Translations under genes and position numbers: made by a program
The notes under the pieces: generated by a model
Seen by the model: only the letters and a program-made list of their open reading frames with translations
Databases searched by the model: none
Told to the model about the DNA's origin: nothing
Shown here: piece by piece, positions 1-7,850 of the stretch
How positions within the stretch are numbered: position 1 is the stretch's first letter
Layout of the letters: each line of letters starts with the position of its first letter
Assembly (NCBI GenBank): GCA_013362295.1
Contig: JABFWJ010000319.1
Span: 1-38,501 of the forward strand
Origin: Thermoleophilia bacterium
Lineage (GTDB): Bacteria; Actinomycetota; Thermoleophilia; Gaiellales; Gaiellaceae
Direction: 5' to 3'
Length of the DNA: 38,501 nucleotides

Positions 1-705
1 GTCGCGACGGTGCGCTGCCGCCGCCGACCCCGCGCCGCCGTCCTCGCGACGGGCAGCGAGCTGCGCCCGCCGGGGGAGACGCTCGCTCCGGGTGAGATCT
101 ACGAATCGAACACGGTGCTGATCGGTGCGCAGCTGGCGTCGGCCGGGGCGGAGGTCACGGTGCTCGAGCAGGTCGGCGACGACGAGCAGGCGACGCGCTC
201 CGCGCTCGAGCGTGGCCTGGACAGCGACGTGCTCGTCACGTCCGGCGGCGTCTCCGTCGGGCCACACGACCTCGTGCGTGCCGCGCTCGCCGAGCTCGGC
301 GCGGAGGAGGTCTTCTGGCGCGTTGCCGTCAAGCCGGGCAAACCGGTTGCCTTCGCGGTCCGCGGTGGGACGCTCGTCTTCGGGCTGCCCGGCAATCCCG
401 TCTCGTCGCTCGTCGGCTTCGAGCTGTTCGTCCGGCCGGCGCTGCTCGCGCTCCAGGGGGCCGCGGATCCCGGTCCCGCGTACCTGCCCGGACGGCTCGG
501 CGCGCCGCTGCGTCGCAATGACCAGCGCGACGAGCTCGTGCGCGCGCGGACGCGAGTCGACGCCAACGCCGTCGTGCTCGAGCCGCTCGCCGGGCAGGAG
601 TCGCACATGATCGTGCGCAGCGCCGCCGCGTCCGCGCTCGTGCTCGTCCCGCGCGGCGCGGGTGCGTTGCCCGAGGGCGCACCGGTCAGGTACTTGCGGA
701 TCTGA
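1..705 (+). CDS. moeA: Molybdopterin molybdenumtransferase MoeA, C-terminal part (5' end outside window)
   Basis: MoeA inserts molybdate into adenylated molybdopterin, the last step of molybdenum cofactor synthesis. The reading frame is open at base 1, so the N-terminus lies upstream of the window. Visible family motifs are LATGSEL, the ligand-binding TSGGVSVGPHD loop, VKPGKP and the FGLPGNPVSS segment, followed by a small C-terminal beta domain ending in RYLRI. The stop codon lies inside the 3' end of the convergent sortase gene (20-base overlap). moaC and mogA, two other cofactor genes, occur about 12 kb downstream. Identification is firm; only the start is missing. Confidence 0.93.
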   Translation, partial: VATVRCRRRPRAAVLATGSELRPPGETLAPGEIYESNTVLIGAQLASAGAEVTVLEQVGDDEQATRSALERGLDSDVLVTSGGVSVGPHDLVRAALAELGAEEVFWRVAVKPGKPVAFAVRGGTLVFGLPGNPVSSLVGFELFVRPALLALQGAADPGPAYLPGRLGAPLRRNDQRDELVRARTRVDANAVVLEPLAGQESHMIVRSAAASALVLVPRGAGALPEGAPVRYLRI

Positions 706-1381
706 CAGGCGTATACGGATTGCCCCCACGCGGCGCGACCGCGACGAGCCTCGCGTCGACGATGTAGCGGTGCGACGCGAAGAACCGCGGGTGGCAGGCC
801 TGGAGCCGCAGGATCTCCGCGCCGCGGTCACGCAGCACGCCGACGTCGTGCTCGGCGACGACGTAGTGGCGCGTGACGCGGTACGTGAACGTGCCGTACG
901 GCACCTCGAAGCGGGCATAGTCGCCGACGCGGAGCGTGTTGATCCACGCGAACGGCGCGAGGTACGTCGTGCGGTGCCCCGCGACGTAGATCAGGCGCCC
1001 CTCTCCCGGCAGCCCGCTTTCGACGTAGTGGCCCGGCCCCTTCTTCAGCGTCTCGTGGTCTGTGCCCTGCACGACGACCATCTTCAGGCCGATGCGGCCG
1101 ATGCGCAGGCGCCCGACCGCGTCGCCGCGGTGCAGTGTGTGTCCGTAGGCCCGCGCCTCGACCGCCACCTGCCGCTCGACGCTCGCAAGGTTGCCGCGGG
1201 CGAGCCGCGTCCGGAACGCCGCCGCCCGCTGTTCGTACGTGTGTGCGAGCCGCGTCTGCTGCACGTGCGTGTACAGCGCGGTGAACGGGTCCTCCCAGCG
1301 CCAGACGACCACGACCCACGCGAGCGTGAGCACGCCGCCCGCGATCAGCAGCGTGCCGAGGATCCGCGTGAGCCTGCGCAT
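686..1381 (-). CDS. Sortase family transpeptidase (class E-like)
   Basis: Membrane-anchored cysteine transpeptidase of 231 residues. An N-terminal transmembrane segment (about residues 7-27) is followed by a linker and the sortase beta-barrel. Predicted catalytic residues are His136 (AGHRTTY), Cys196 (LQACHP) and Arg205 (SHRYIV). The usual TLxTC before the cysteine is replaced by RLQAC, seen in divergent actinobacterial sortases. The start codon abuts the stop of the upstream M28-like membrane gene, so the two are probably co-transcribed. No LPxTG-type substrate or pilin gene is in the window, so its target is unknown. A housekeeping role (class E) rather than pilus assembly is inferred from this isolation. 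Confidence 0.85.
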   Translation of the reverse strand: MRRLTRILGTLLIAGGVLTLAWVVVVWRWEDPFTALYTHVQQTRLAHTYEQRAAAFRTRLARGNLASVERQVAVEARAYGHTLHRGDAVGRLRIGRIGLKMVVVQGTDHETLKKGPGHYVESGLPGEGRLIYVAGHRTTYLAPFAWINTLRVGDYARFEVPYGTFTYRVTRHYVVAEHDVGVLRDRGAEILRLQACHPRFFASHRYIVDARLVAVAPRGGNPYTPVRSAST

Positions 1382-3250
1382 CTAGCCTCCGAACGCGCGA
1401 CGACGCTCGGCGGTTACGCGCCGGCGGGCGCGCACACCGAGTGCAACCGTGCGTACGAGCTCGCGCAGCGGACCGCGCGCCGGCCGCTCGCCCCGCTCCG
1501 GGTACGGCGTGTAGCGGCCGGCGGCGATCGCGGTCAGCTGCGCGGCGCACGCGGCGCCGGCCAGCACGATCGCGACCGGGGGCAGCTTGATGTACCCGAC
1601 CGCGACGAGCTCGAGGAGGTACCACGGCGCGTCGAACCCGAGCCCGTACCGCACGCCGAGCGAGAGCAGGAGCAGAAGAGGCCCGGTGAGGCCGAGCAGC
1701 AGCACCAGCCCGCGCGCCGGCGGCCGGCCGCTGCGCAGATGGGGCAGCCAGAGCCAGGCGTGCAGCGCGGGCAGGACGAAGACGAGCGCGAACGGGTTTG
1801 TTGCCAAGATCAGCAACGCGACGATCGCCAGCGCGAGCAGCGCGGCCGTCTCTCCCGCCAGCCGCTCGTCGCTGCCGACCACACGGTGCGGAACGAGCCG
1901 CGGGCGCGTGACGAGCCAGCCGACGAGGATGACCGCACCGAGGCCGAGCAGCGCGAGCACCGGCCAGTCACCCGCCGCGGGGCTCGCCGGGTTCGGTGGC
2001 CGTCCGTCCCCGGACGGCCACGCCCCGAAGAGCTCGAAGGCGAAGAACGCGAGTCCGGCGAAGAGCCAGAAGGCGAGCCGCGTGCGCAGGCTGCGCACCG
2101 CCGGGAGCAACGGGATCCGGCGCCTCCGACAGTGCGCGAACAGGTCGACGACGCCGACGAGAAACGGGACGAGCAACGACACGAGAACGAGCTCGATCGC
2201 CCAGCCGCGGACGATCCGGTCGCCGGCCCAGACGAAGCTCGTCGTGCCCTGCACGAGCTCGAGGCCCTGGTCGAGCGAGCCGACGATCTGCTGCGCGGCA
2301 CGTCCGATGCCGGTCAGGCGCGCCGTGCCGAGCTGCGACGCGCGATCGCCGAAGGCGTCAGGGGGCCGCTCGCCCGCAGTTGTGATCGTCACGGCCGGGA
2401 TGCCGCGCGCGACGAACGGGCCCTGCTCGTAGAGCGTGAACGGGAAGCCGAGGTCGACCAGCTGGTCGATCAGCCCGGCGCGGCGCGGGCGCGTACCCGT
2501 CTGCTCGAGCACTCGCCGCGCAGCCGTCTGGACGAAGGTCGCAGCCGGCGAGCGCGGTCTGTCGCCTGTGATGACAACACGCGGCACTCCCTTCCCGGCG
2601 ATCACGTCGAGGTTGATCGTGGCGACGACACGGAAGGGCGCGCGTTGCGCGAACCGCACGGCACCGAGCGCCCCGAACGCGCCGCCGTCGGTCGAGAGGA
2701 AGACGATCGTGTGCGCCGAGCGAACGCGGAGACCCGACGACTGGGCGTAATTGCGCGCGAGCTCGACGAGCGCGGCGGTGCCGCTTGCATTGTCGTCGGC
2801 GCCCGGGCCGGCGCCGGTGTCGTCGCGATGCGCCATCACGACGATGGCGTCGGGCGACTGTCCGGCCGCGACCGCCCAGAGGTTGCGCAACCGCACCGTG
2901 CCCAGCTCGGGCGTCTTCGCCTCCCACGTGTCGGATGCGATCGGCAGCCCGTACGGCGCCATCTGATCGCGGAACCATTGCGCGGCGCGGAGCGATCCGG
3001 TCCCGTCGGGCGAGCGGTCGGGGTAGGACCCGGCGAAGTCCGCCGCCAGCTGCCGCGTCGCCTGCCCGTCGAAGTTCGGCGGCAGGAGGGGTGCCGGCAG
3101 CGCGCCCGGCCGCACGATGCTGAACGCGAGGATGAGCAGCGGGAGCGAGAGGAAGAGGAAGGAGCTCCGGTAGAGCCGGGCGTTGACGGGCCGCTCGAGC
3201 GAGCCGCGGCGCGCACGACGACGGCGCACGGGGTCACGGGTCGCCGCCAT
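1382..3250 (-). CDS. M28-like peptidase domain fused to a multi-span membrane domain, probably catalytically altered
   Basis: Protein of 622 residues: an N-terminal membrane anchor (about 30-46), an M28 (aminopeptidase Y/S-like) domain at about 65-330, then six or more hydrophobic segments between about 350 and 580. The fold signature is clear: MAHRDD (His141), GADDNASG (Asp153), NLDVIAG (Asp215) and GIPAV. However, the catalytic Glu and adjacent metal-ligand Glu of the family's EE motif align with Gly190-Ala191 (TDGGAFG). The last metal-ligand His, normally in SDHxPF, aligns with Gln276 (YEQGPF). The protein may therefore be a pseudoenzyme or use altered chemistry. It lies directly upstream of the sortase gene with no gap. 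It should not be annotated as an active aminopeptidase without experiment. Confidence 0.8.
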   Translation of the reverse strand: MAATRDPVRRRRARRGSLERPVNARLYRSSFLFLSLPLLILAFSIVRPGALPAPLLPPNFDGQATRQLAADFAGSYPDRSPDGTGSLRAAQWFRDQMAPYGLPIASDTWEAKTPELGTVRLRNLWAVAAGQSPDAIVVMAHRDDTGAGPGADDNASGTAALVELARNYAQSSGLRVRSAHTIVFLSTDGGAFGALGAVRFAQRAPFRVVATINLDVIAGKGVPRVVITGDRPRSPAATFVQTAARRVLEQTGTRPRRAGLIDQLVDLGFPFTLYEQGPFVARGIPAVTITTAGERPPDAFGDRASQLGTARLTGIGRAAQQIVGSLDQGLELVQGTTSFVWAGDRIVRGWAIELVLVSLLVPFLVGVVDLFAHCRRRRIPLLPAVRSLRTRLAFWLFAGLAFFAFELFGAWPSGDGRPPNPASPAAGDWPVLALLGLGAVILVGWLVTRPRLVPHRVVGSDERLAGETAALLALAIVALLILATNPFALVFVLPALHAWLWLPHLRSGRPPARGLVLLLGLTGPLLLLLSLGVRYGLGFDAPWYLLELVAVGYIKLPPVAIVLAGAACAAQLTAIAAGRYTPYPERGERPARGPLRELVRTVALGVRARRRVTAERRRAFGG

Positions 3251-3312
3251 TGCAGGGCTATCCTGGCAGTCCGTGCTGCGGCCTGCCTTCGAGCATCGTC
3301 CGCAGCGAGCAC

Positions 3313-4017
3313 ATGACCGAACCCGCGCCCACGATCCTGCTCGTCGACGACGAGGACTCCGTTCGCAAGGTGCTGGCGTTTCCGCTCGAGCGCGAGGGGT
3401 TCACGGTCGTGCAGGCGGCCGACGGCGAGGAGGCGCTGCGGCAGTTCGGCGCGCACGCCGTCGATCTGGTGGTGCTGGACATCATGCTCCCGCGGCTCGA
3501 CGGGCTCGAGGTGTGCAAGCGTCTGCGCGCGGCGAGCACCGTCCCGATCATCATGCTCACCGCGCGCGACGACGAGCTCGACAAGGTGATCGGCCTCGAA
3601 CTCGGCGCCGACGACTACATCACGAAGCCGTTCTCGATCCGCGAGTTCCGCTCGAGGGTGCGTGCGCTCCTGCGCCGCGCGCGGACGACCCAGGTGGCGG
3701 GCGACGAGCAGGAAGAGCGGCTGGAGCTCGAGGGACTCGTGATCGACGTCCCGCGGCGCACCGTCGAGGTGCGGGGCGAGCCGGTTCAGCTGACCTATGT
3801 GGAGTTCGAGTTGCTGCGCGCGCTCGCAGCGCAGCCGGGGCGCGTGTTCAGCCGCCGGATGCTGCTCGAGGCGCTCTGGAAGAGCGCGGACTACCGGGAT
3901 CCGCGCACGATCGACGTCCACGTGCGGCACCTACGCGAGAAGCTCGAGCGGGAGCCGCGGACGCCTGAGTACATCCTGACCGTGCGGGGCGTCGGCTACC
4001 GGTTCCGCGACCGATGA
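3313..4017 (+). CDS. OmpR/PhoB-type response regulator
   Basis: DNA-binding response regulator of 234 residues. The receiver domain (1-120) has the acidic pocket Asp12-Asp13, phosphoacceptor Asp56 (VVLDIMLP), switch Thr83 and Lys105 (ITKPFS). A C-terminal winged helix (about 140-232) carries the usual ELLRALA, TIDVHVRHLREK and VRGVGYRF segments. The reading frame is open back to a TTG at 3250, but homology begins at MTEPAPTILLVDD, so the ATG at 3313 is preferred. Its stop overlaps the ATG of the kinase gene (ATGA), so the pair is translationally coupled. The input signal cannot be told from the sequence. Confidence 0.95.
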   Translation: MTEPAPTILLVDDEDSVRKVLAFPLEREGFTVVQAADGEEALRQFGAHAVDLVVLDIMLPRLDGLEVCKRLRAASTVPIIMLTARDDELDKVIGLELGADDYITKPFSIREFRSRVRALLRRARTTQVAGDEQEERLELEGLVIDVPRRTVEVRGEPVQLTYVEFELLRALAAQPGRVFSRRMLLEALWKSADYRDPRTIDVHVRHLREKLEREPRTPEYILTVRGVGYRFRDR

Positions 4018-5414
4018 GGCCGTTCCGGAGCGTCGGGGGCAGGCTGGCGCTCGCGCTCCTCGTCGTGGTCGCCGGCGTGCTCGCGATCGTCTACCTGATC
4101 GTCGTCCCGTCGTACCGGGCGTCGCTGGAGAACAACGAGCTGAACAACCTGCAGAAGCTGCTGCTGACGCGCGCGGTGCCGACGTATCCAATCGCGACGT
4201 TCATGAAGCAGCAGTACGCCTCGGAGCTCGCCCCGCGGGTGAACGCCCGCGTCGTGGTCTTCAGCGTCGCGAGCGAGACGCCGGCGCTGCCGCTGCCGTA
4301 CGCGGACTCGAACCTGGAAGGCGATTCGACCGACGTCGTCAACGACCCTGTCGCCTTCAACGCGATCCGGCAGCAGACGCTGGCCCGCGGCACGGTGACG
4401 CGGAAGGGTCAGGAGTACGCCGAGGTCGCCTATCCGATCGGCGACTCGGTCGTGATGCTCATCTCGCCGCTGCACGACCAGCTGCAGGTCGTCTCGGTCG
4501 TGCGCACGCGGGTGATCGTGGCCGGCGCGATCGCGACGGCCTTCGCGGTGCTGCTCGGGTACGCCGGTGCGAGCGTGTTCGCGCGCCGGATCCGCCGTCT
4601 CGAGGCGGCGGCGGAGCGGATCGCGGCCGGGAACTTCGAGACGCCCGTGATCGACCACGGCTCCGACGAGGTCGGTCAGCTCGCGCGCACGTTCGAGCGG
4701 ATGCGGCTGCGGCTCTCGCAGCTCGACCGCGCCCGCGGCGAGTTCATCGCGAACGCCTCGCACGAGCTGCGCACCCCGCTCTTCTCGCTCGGCGGCTTCC
4801 TCGAGCTGATGGACGACCCAGAGCTGGACGAGGCGACCCGCGAGGAGTTCCTCGCGCAGATGGGGGAGCAGGTCGAACGGCTGACGAAGCTCGCCACCGA
4901 CCTGCTCGACCTCTCGCGGCTGGACGCCGGACGCCTCGCGGTCGCGATCGAGCCGATCGAGCTGTCCGAGCTCGCCGAAGAGGTGGCGGCGGAGTTCCGC
5001 GGCCGATCGGCCGACCACGAGCTCGAGGTCGCGACCGAGCCCGTGCTCGCCCGCGGCGATGCAGAACGGGTGCTCCAGATCGGTCGGATCCTGCTCGAGA
5101 ACGCGCTCGTCCACACACCGCCGGCGACGACGGTGCGCGTCTCGACGGCGGTCGACGGCGGCCGCGCGACGCTGACGGTCGCGAACGACGGCCCGGAGAT
5201 CCCGCGCGACGCCCAGCACCAGATCTTCGAGCGCTTCTACCGCCTCGACGGCACGCGCGCCTCGGGCAGCGGCCTCGGCCTCGCGATCGCGCGCGAGCTC
5301 GCGGAGGTGATGGGCGGCCGGATCGAGCTCGACTCGCAAAACGGCTGGACGCTGTTCACGCTCGTCCTGCGCGTCGACGCCCCGGACCGTGACCTCGAGC
5401 TCGGGCTCGTCTGA
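4014..5414 (+). CDS. Membrane sensor histidine kinase (partner of the upstream regulator)
   Basis: Sensor kinase of 466 residues. Transmembrane helix 1 spans about residues 10-32, followed by an extracytoplasmic sensor region (about 33-165), helix 2 (about 167-188), a HAMP linker and HisKA with phospho-acceptor His250 in ASHELRTP. The HATPase domain has an N box (ENALVH), a G1-like NDGPEIP, FERFYR and GSGLGLAIA. It overlaps the response regulator by four bases and should phosphorylate it. The sensor region shows no recognisable ligand-binding domain, so the stimulus is unknown. A stress protease of the HtrA family is encoded about 460 bases downstream, which hints at envelope stress but does not prove it. 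Confidence 0.95.
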   Translation: MRPFRSVGGRLALALLVVVAGVLAIVYLIVVPSYRASLENNELNNLQKLLLTRAVPTYPIATFMKQQYASELAPRVNARVVVFSVASETPALPLPYADSNLEGDSTDVVNDPVAFNAIRQQTLARGTVTRKGQEYAEVAYPIGDSVVMLISPLHDQLQVVSVVRTRVIVAGAIATAFAVLLGYAGASVFARRIRRLEAAAERIAAGNFETPVIDHGSDEVGQLARTFERMRLRLSQLDRARGEFIANASHELRTPLFSLGGFLELMDDPELDEATREEFLAQMGEQVERLTKLATDLLDLSRLDAGRLAVAIEPIELSELAEEVAAEFRGRSADHELEVATEPVLARGDAERVLQIGRILLENALVHTPPATTVRVSTAVDGGRATLTVANDGPEIPRDAQHQIFERFYRLDGTRASGSGLGLAIARELAEVMGGRIELDSQNGWTLFTLVLRVDAPDRDLELGLV

Positions 5415-5460
5415 AAGAGCCATCTAGGCAAAGCGCGGCGCCGGTGCCACGTTGGAGTAG

Positions 5461-5811
5461 GTGCCATCTGACGCCGCCATCGCCTGGGCAGCGGGCCTGT
5501 TTGAAGGCGAGGGCACGATCACCCAGATCAAGCGCAGTCGGGCGTTCTTCGATCTTCAGGTGGCGATGACCCACACCGACGAGGACGTCATTCGCCGCTT
5601 CGACGCGATCGTCGGTCGCGGACGAATCTACGGACCGTACTTGCCGCCGTCACACGGTGACCGCCGCAACCCCTTTTGGCGTTGGATGGCACTCGGAGAT
5701 GCCGGCCACGAAGTGCTCGAGCTCCTCGGGCCGTGGCTTCTGGCCCGACGTCGCGCACAGGCGCGCCGGCAAGGAGTCGTGCTCGACGAGGAAGCGCAGC
5801 AGCAGATTTGA
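5461..5811 (+). CDS. Small free-standing LAGLIDADG-type protein (homing-endonuclease-like)
   Basis: Protein of 116 residues whose N-terminus (AWAAGLFEGEGTI) matches the LAGLIDADG helix and its acidic metal-binding end (Glu in FEGEG). This is followed by a beta-strand-rich region and a tail rich in Arg. A single motif implies it would act as a homodimer, if it is active. No intron or intein is visible: flanking genes (histidine kinase, HtrA) look intact, so this is a free-standing copy. The GTG start has a GGAG at 5454-5457, closer than usual. Such short WAAGLFEGEG proteins occur in actinobacteria and their phages. DNA cleavage is inferred from family only; a domesticated DNA-binding role is possible. 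Confidence 0.75.
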   Translation: MPSDAAIAWAAGLFEGEGTITQIKRSRAFFDLQVAMTHTDEDVIRRFDAIVGRGRIYGPYLPPSHGDRRNPFWRWMALGDAGHEVLELLGPWLLARRRAQARRQGVVLDEEAQQQI

Positions 5812-5862
5812 GCAGAATCCGCCACGTGGAAAGGGTCGCGCCGCTTTGACGCATACCCCGGC

Positions 5863-5868
5863 TACAGT
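5863..5868 (+). promoter_or_regulatory. Possible -10 element (TACAGT) for the htrA gene
   Basis: TACAGT lies 8 bases before the TTG start at 5877, in the context GGCTACAGT. The spacing would place the transcript start at or near the start codon. No convincing -35 box is seen 16-18 bases upstream. Confidence 0.4.
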
Positions 5869-5876
5869 GGCGGCCC

Positions 5877-7088
5877 TTGCGCTCGAGCCCGGCCGCAGCC
5901 CTCGCCCTGATCGCCGCCGTCCTCGGCGGGGCGATCGTGCTCGTCGTGGGCTCCGCGGCCGGCTGGCTGCACGGGGGCTCGACCAAGACCGTCGTCGTCC
6001 GCGCACCCGCTCCGACGGCCGGCGATGCCGCAGCGCCCGTCGTGGCGGCCAAGCCGCTCCTGGGCAACGGCTTCCAGCCGGCCCAGATCTACCGCGCCCG
6101 CGCCGCCGGGGTCGTGACGATCATCTCCTACTTCGACGACGCCAGCCTGCCCGATGCCCGCGCCGGGCAGGGCTCCGGCTTCGTGGTCTCCTCCAGCGGC
6201 CTGATCCTGACGAACGCCCACGTGATCACGACGGCCGGCCAGGGCACCGACAAGACGACGACCGCCCGCACGGTGTATGTCGAGTTCTCGGACGGCGACC
6301 GGGTGACGGCGAGCGTCGTCGGCGCCGACCTGTTCGACGACGTCGGCGTCCTGCGGGTCGATCCGCGGCAGCACGCGCTCGACCCGGTGCCGCTTGGGAA
6401 CTCGAGCCGCATCGTCGTGGGCCAGCCCGTGGCGGCGATCGGCAGCCCGTTCGGGAACGTCGACTCGCTGTCCGTCGGCGTGATCTCGGCGATCAGGCGC
6501 TCGATCCCCTCCCTGACCTCCAAGTACGACCTGGTGGACGCGATCCAGACCGACGCGCCGATGAACCACGGCAACTCCGGCGGACCGCTCTTCGACGCGC
6601 GCGGCCGTGTGATCGGCATCAACGCCCAGATCCGGTCGAGCGGTGCGGGCTCCGGTTTCGAAGGCGTCGGCTTCGCCGTCCCGATCGACTCGGCACGACG
6701 ATCGATGGCCCAGCTGCTGAAGACCGGCGGCGTGAAGTACGCCTTCGTCGGGATCAAGACGGAGGACCTGACCCCTGCGATCGCGCGCAAGTTCGGCTAT
6801 GCCGCGACCCGGGGCGCGCTCGTGGACGTCGTGAACGAGGGCTCGGCCGCCGCGAAGGCGGGCATCGTGCCCGGGACCCGCGACGAGGTGTACGAGGGCC
6901 TCGGCGTGAAGGTCGGCGGCGACGCGATCGTCGCAATCGAGGGCATCCCTGTCACGAGCGCCCAGGATGTCGTGCGGATTGTCACGACCAAGCTCGTGCC
7001 CGGCGAGACCGCGCGCTTCACGATCGTCCGCGGCCGCCAACGCCGCATCGTGCCGGTGACGCTCGACGAGCGCCCCCCGCCGAGCTGA
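5877..7088 (+). CDS. HtrA/DegP-type serine protease with PDZ domain
   Basis: Membrane-anchored S1C protease of 403 residues, expected to act outside the membrane on damaged proteins. One N-terminal transmembrane helix (about 8-29) leads to a linker, a trypsin-like domain (about 70-280) and one PDZ domain (about 290-395). The catalytic triad is His115 (TNAHVIT), Asp155 (DDVGVLRV) and Ser234 (HGNSGGPLF). The start is TTG; no in-frame ATG precedes the hydrophobic segment. It lies downstream of a two-component system and upstream of an anti-sigma kinase, a stress-response setting. A possible -10 element sits just upstream and a hairpin with a T tract follows. Confidence 0.95.
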   Translation: MRSSPAAALALIAAVLGGAIVLVVGSAAGWLHGGSTKTVVVRAPAPTAGDAAAPVVAAKPLLGNGFQPAQIYRARAAGVVTIISYFDDASLPDARAGQGSGFVVSSSGLILTNAHVITTAGQGTDKTTTARTVYVEFSDGDRVTASVVGADLFDDVGVLRVDPRQHALDPVPLGNSSRIVVGQPVAAIGSPFGNVDSLSVGVISAIRRSIPSLTSKYDLVDAIQTDAPMNHGNSGGPLFDARGRVIGINAQIRSSGAGSGFEGVGFAVPIDSARRSMAQLLKTGGVKYAFVGIKTEDLTPAIARKFGYAATRGALVDVVNEGSAAAKAGIVPGTRDEVYEGLGVKVGGDAIVAIEGIPVTSAQDVVRIVTTKLVPGETARFTIVRGRQRRIVPVTLDERPPPS

Positions 7089-7168
7089 GCAGCGTCCCGT
7101 AAGCAGGCGCCGGTTCAGCAGCGGCGGTTAGGAATCCGCCCGGTTCGGGAACGGCCGATGGTAAGGGA

Positions 7169-7214
7169 AAACGGCTGCGGCAGGATTCGGAAGATTCTTC
7201 GCCGTTTACCTTTT
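7169..7214 (+). terminator. Hairpin followed by TTTT between htrA and the anti-sigma gene
   Basis: AAACGGC (7169-7175) pairs with GCCGTTT (7201-7207). Immediately inside, GAAG (7190-7193) pairs with CTTC (7197-7200), and TTTT occupies 7211-7214. It could terminate htrA transcription or act as a structured leader of the gene at 7241. The T tract is short and offset by three bases. Confidence 0.4.
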
Positions 7215-7240
7215 GGATTCGAAGGGAAGAGAGCAAGCCG

Positions 7241-7684
7241 ATGGGCGCTTCGGTGGTCGGAAACGGGCACGTGCAGGCGATTCGACTGACGATTCCGGCC
7301 AAGCCGGAATACATCACCCTGGGCCGGCTCGCCCTGACCGGGATCGCGCGGCTGCGCCAGGAGCCGCTGCGCCAGGAGGTGCTCGGGGACCTGAAGCTCG
7401 CGCTCACCGAAGCGTGCACGAACTCCGTGCGCCATGCCTACGGCGACGGCGAGGGGATGGTCGAGATCCTCTACGAGCTGTATGAGGACAGGCTCGTCGT
7501 CGAGGTCGTCGACGAGGGCGGAGGCTTCGAACGGCCGTCGACGCGGCACGGCGCGACGGCCGAGGACGAGCTGTCGGAGGGCGGCCTCGGGATCGCGATC
7601 ATCGAGGCGCTCGCCGACGAGTTCGAGATTCGCGACCGCGCGCAGGGAGGATCCAGCCTGCGTTTCGTGAAGCACTTGGCTTAG
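7241..7684 (+). CDS. RsbW/SpoIIAB-like anti-sigma factor kinase
   Basis: Stand-alone GHKL ATPase domain of 147 residues, of the type that binds and inhibits sigma factors or phosphorylates STAS antagonists. The N box is LTEACTNSVRHAY, G1 is DEGGGF and G2 is GGLGIAII. No sigma factor, STAS anti-anti-sigma or PP2C phosphatase gene is adjacent, so it is an orphan partner-switching component; the sigma gene at 35083 is 27 kb away. A purine-rich AGGGAAGAGAG stretch precedes the ATG. Its TAG stop codon lies inside the left arm of the inverted repeat at 7681-7850. The partner is unknown. Confidence 0.85.
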   Translation: MGASVVGNGHVQAIRLTIPAKPEYITLGRLALTGIARLRQEPLRQEVLGDLKLALTEACTNSVRHAYGDGEGMVEILYELYEDRLVVEVVDEGGGFERPSTRHGATAEDELSEGGLGIAIIEALADEFEIRDRAQGGSSLRFVKHLA

Positions 7685-7850
7685 AGGCCCGATGGGAATC
7701 TCCAGGCGCTCACGGCTGGTGGCTCAGACGCTGCGCATCTCGCCCGAACCGGGCTTGAACGTAGGCACCGCTACGCCTTGCGCCCGGCTCGTGCGACCTG
7801 CTTGGTCTGAGCCATCCCCGCAAGCACCTCGATCCCCATCAAGCCTCTAA
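7681..7850 (+). repeat. Long rod-like inverted repeat filling the anti-sigma/trehalose intergenic space
   Basis: Left and right ends are near-perfect inverted repeats. TTAGAGGC (7681-7688) pairs with GCCTCTAA (7843-7850). GATGGGAATC (7691-7700) pairs with GATCCCCATC (7831-7840) with one mismatch. Further helices are 7705-7710/7823-7828, 7713-7715/7818-7820 and a 12-bp helix 7718-7729/7805-7816 (core GGCTCAGAC/GTCTGAGCC). The apical part has hairpins GCCCG-AAC-CGGGC (7742-7754) and CGTAG/CTACG (7760-7775), and an alternative CCGGGC/GCCCGG pairing (7749-7754 with 7782-7787) that excludes the first. The element contains the upstream stop codon and ends exactly at the next GTG. It could be a structured RNA/leader or a MITE-like element; no target-site duplication is obvious. 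Confidence 0.75.

Noticed and set aside
662..3316. An 884-residue plus-strand open frame opposite the M28-like and sortase genes
   Set aside because: It is a mirror of GC-rich coding sequence on the other strand: low-complexity Arg/Glu/Asp composition, no domain, and both minus-strand genes have clear homology.
5846..5868. TTGACG plus TACAGT as a full -35/-10 promoter before htrA
   Set aside because: The spacer is only 11 bases, too short for a sigma-70-type promoter; only the -10-like hexamer was kept.
7681..7850. Integron attC site or SRP/6S RNA as the identity of the inverted repeat
   Set aside because: The GTTRRRY-type attC core is absent, the SRP tetraloop motif is absent, and the position between a stop and a start codon with no gap is unlike a free-standing 6S gene, although a 6S-like rod cannot be fully excluded.
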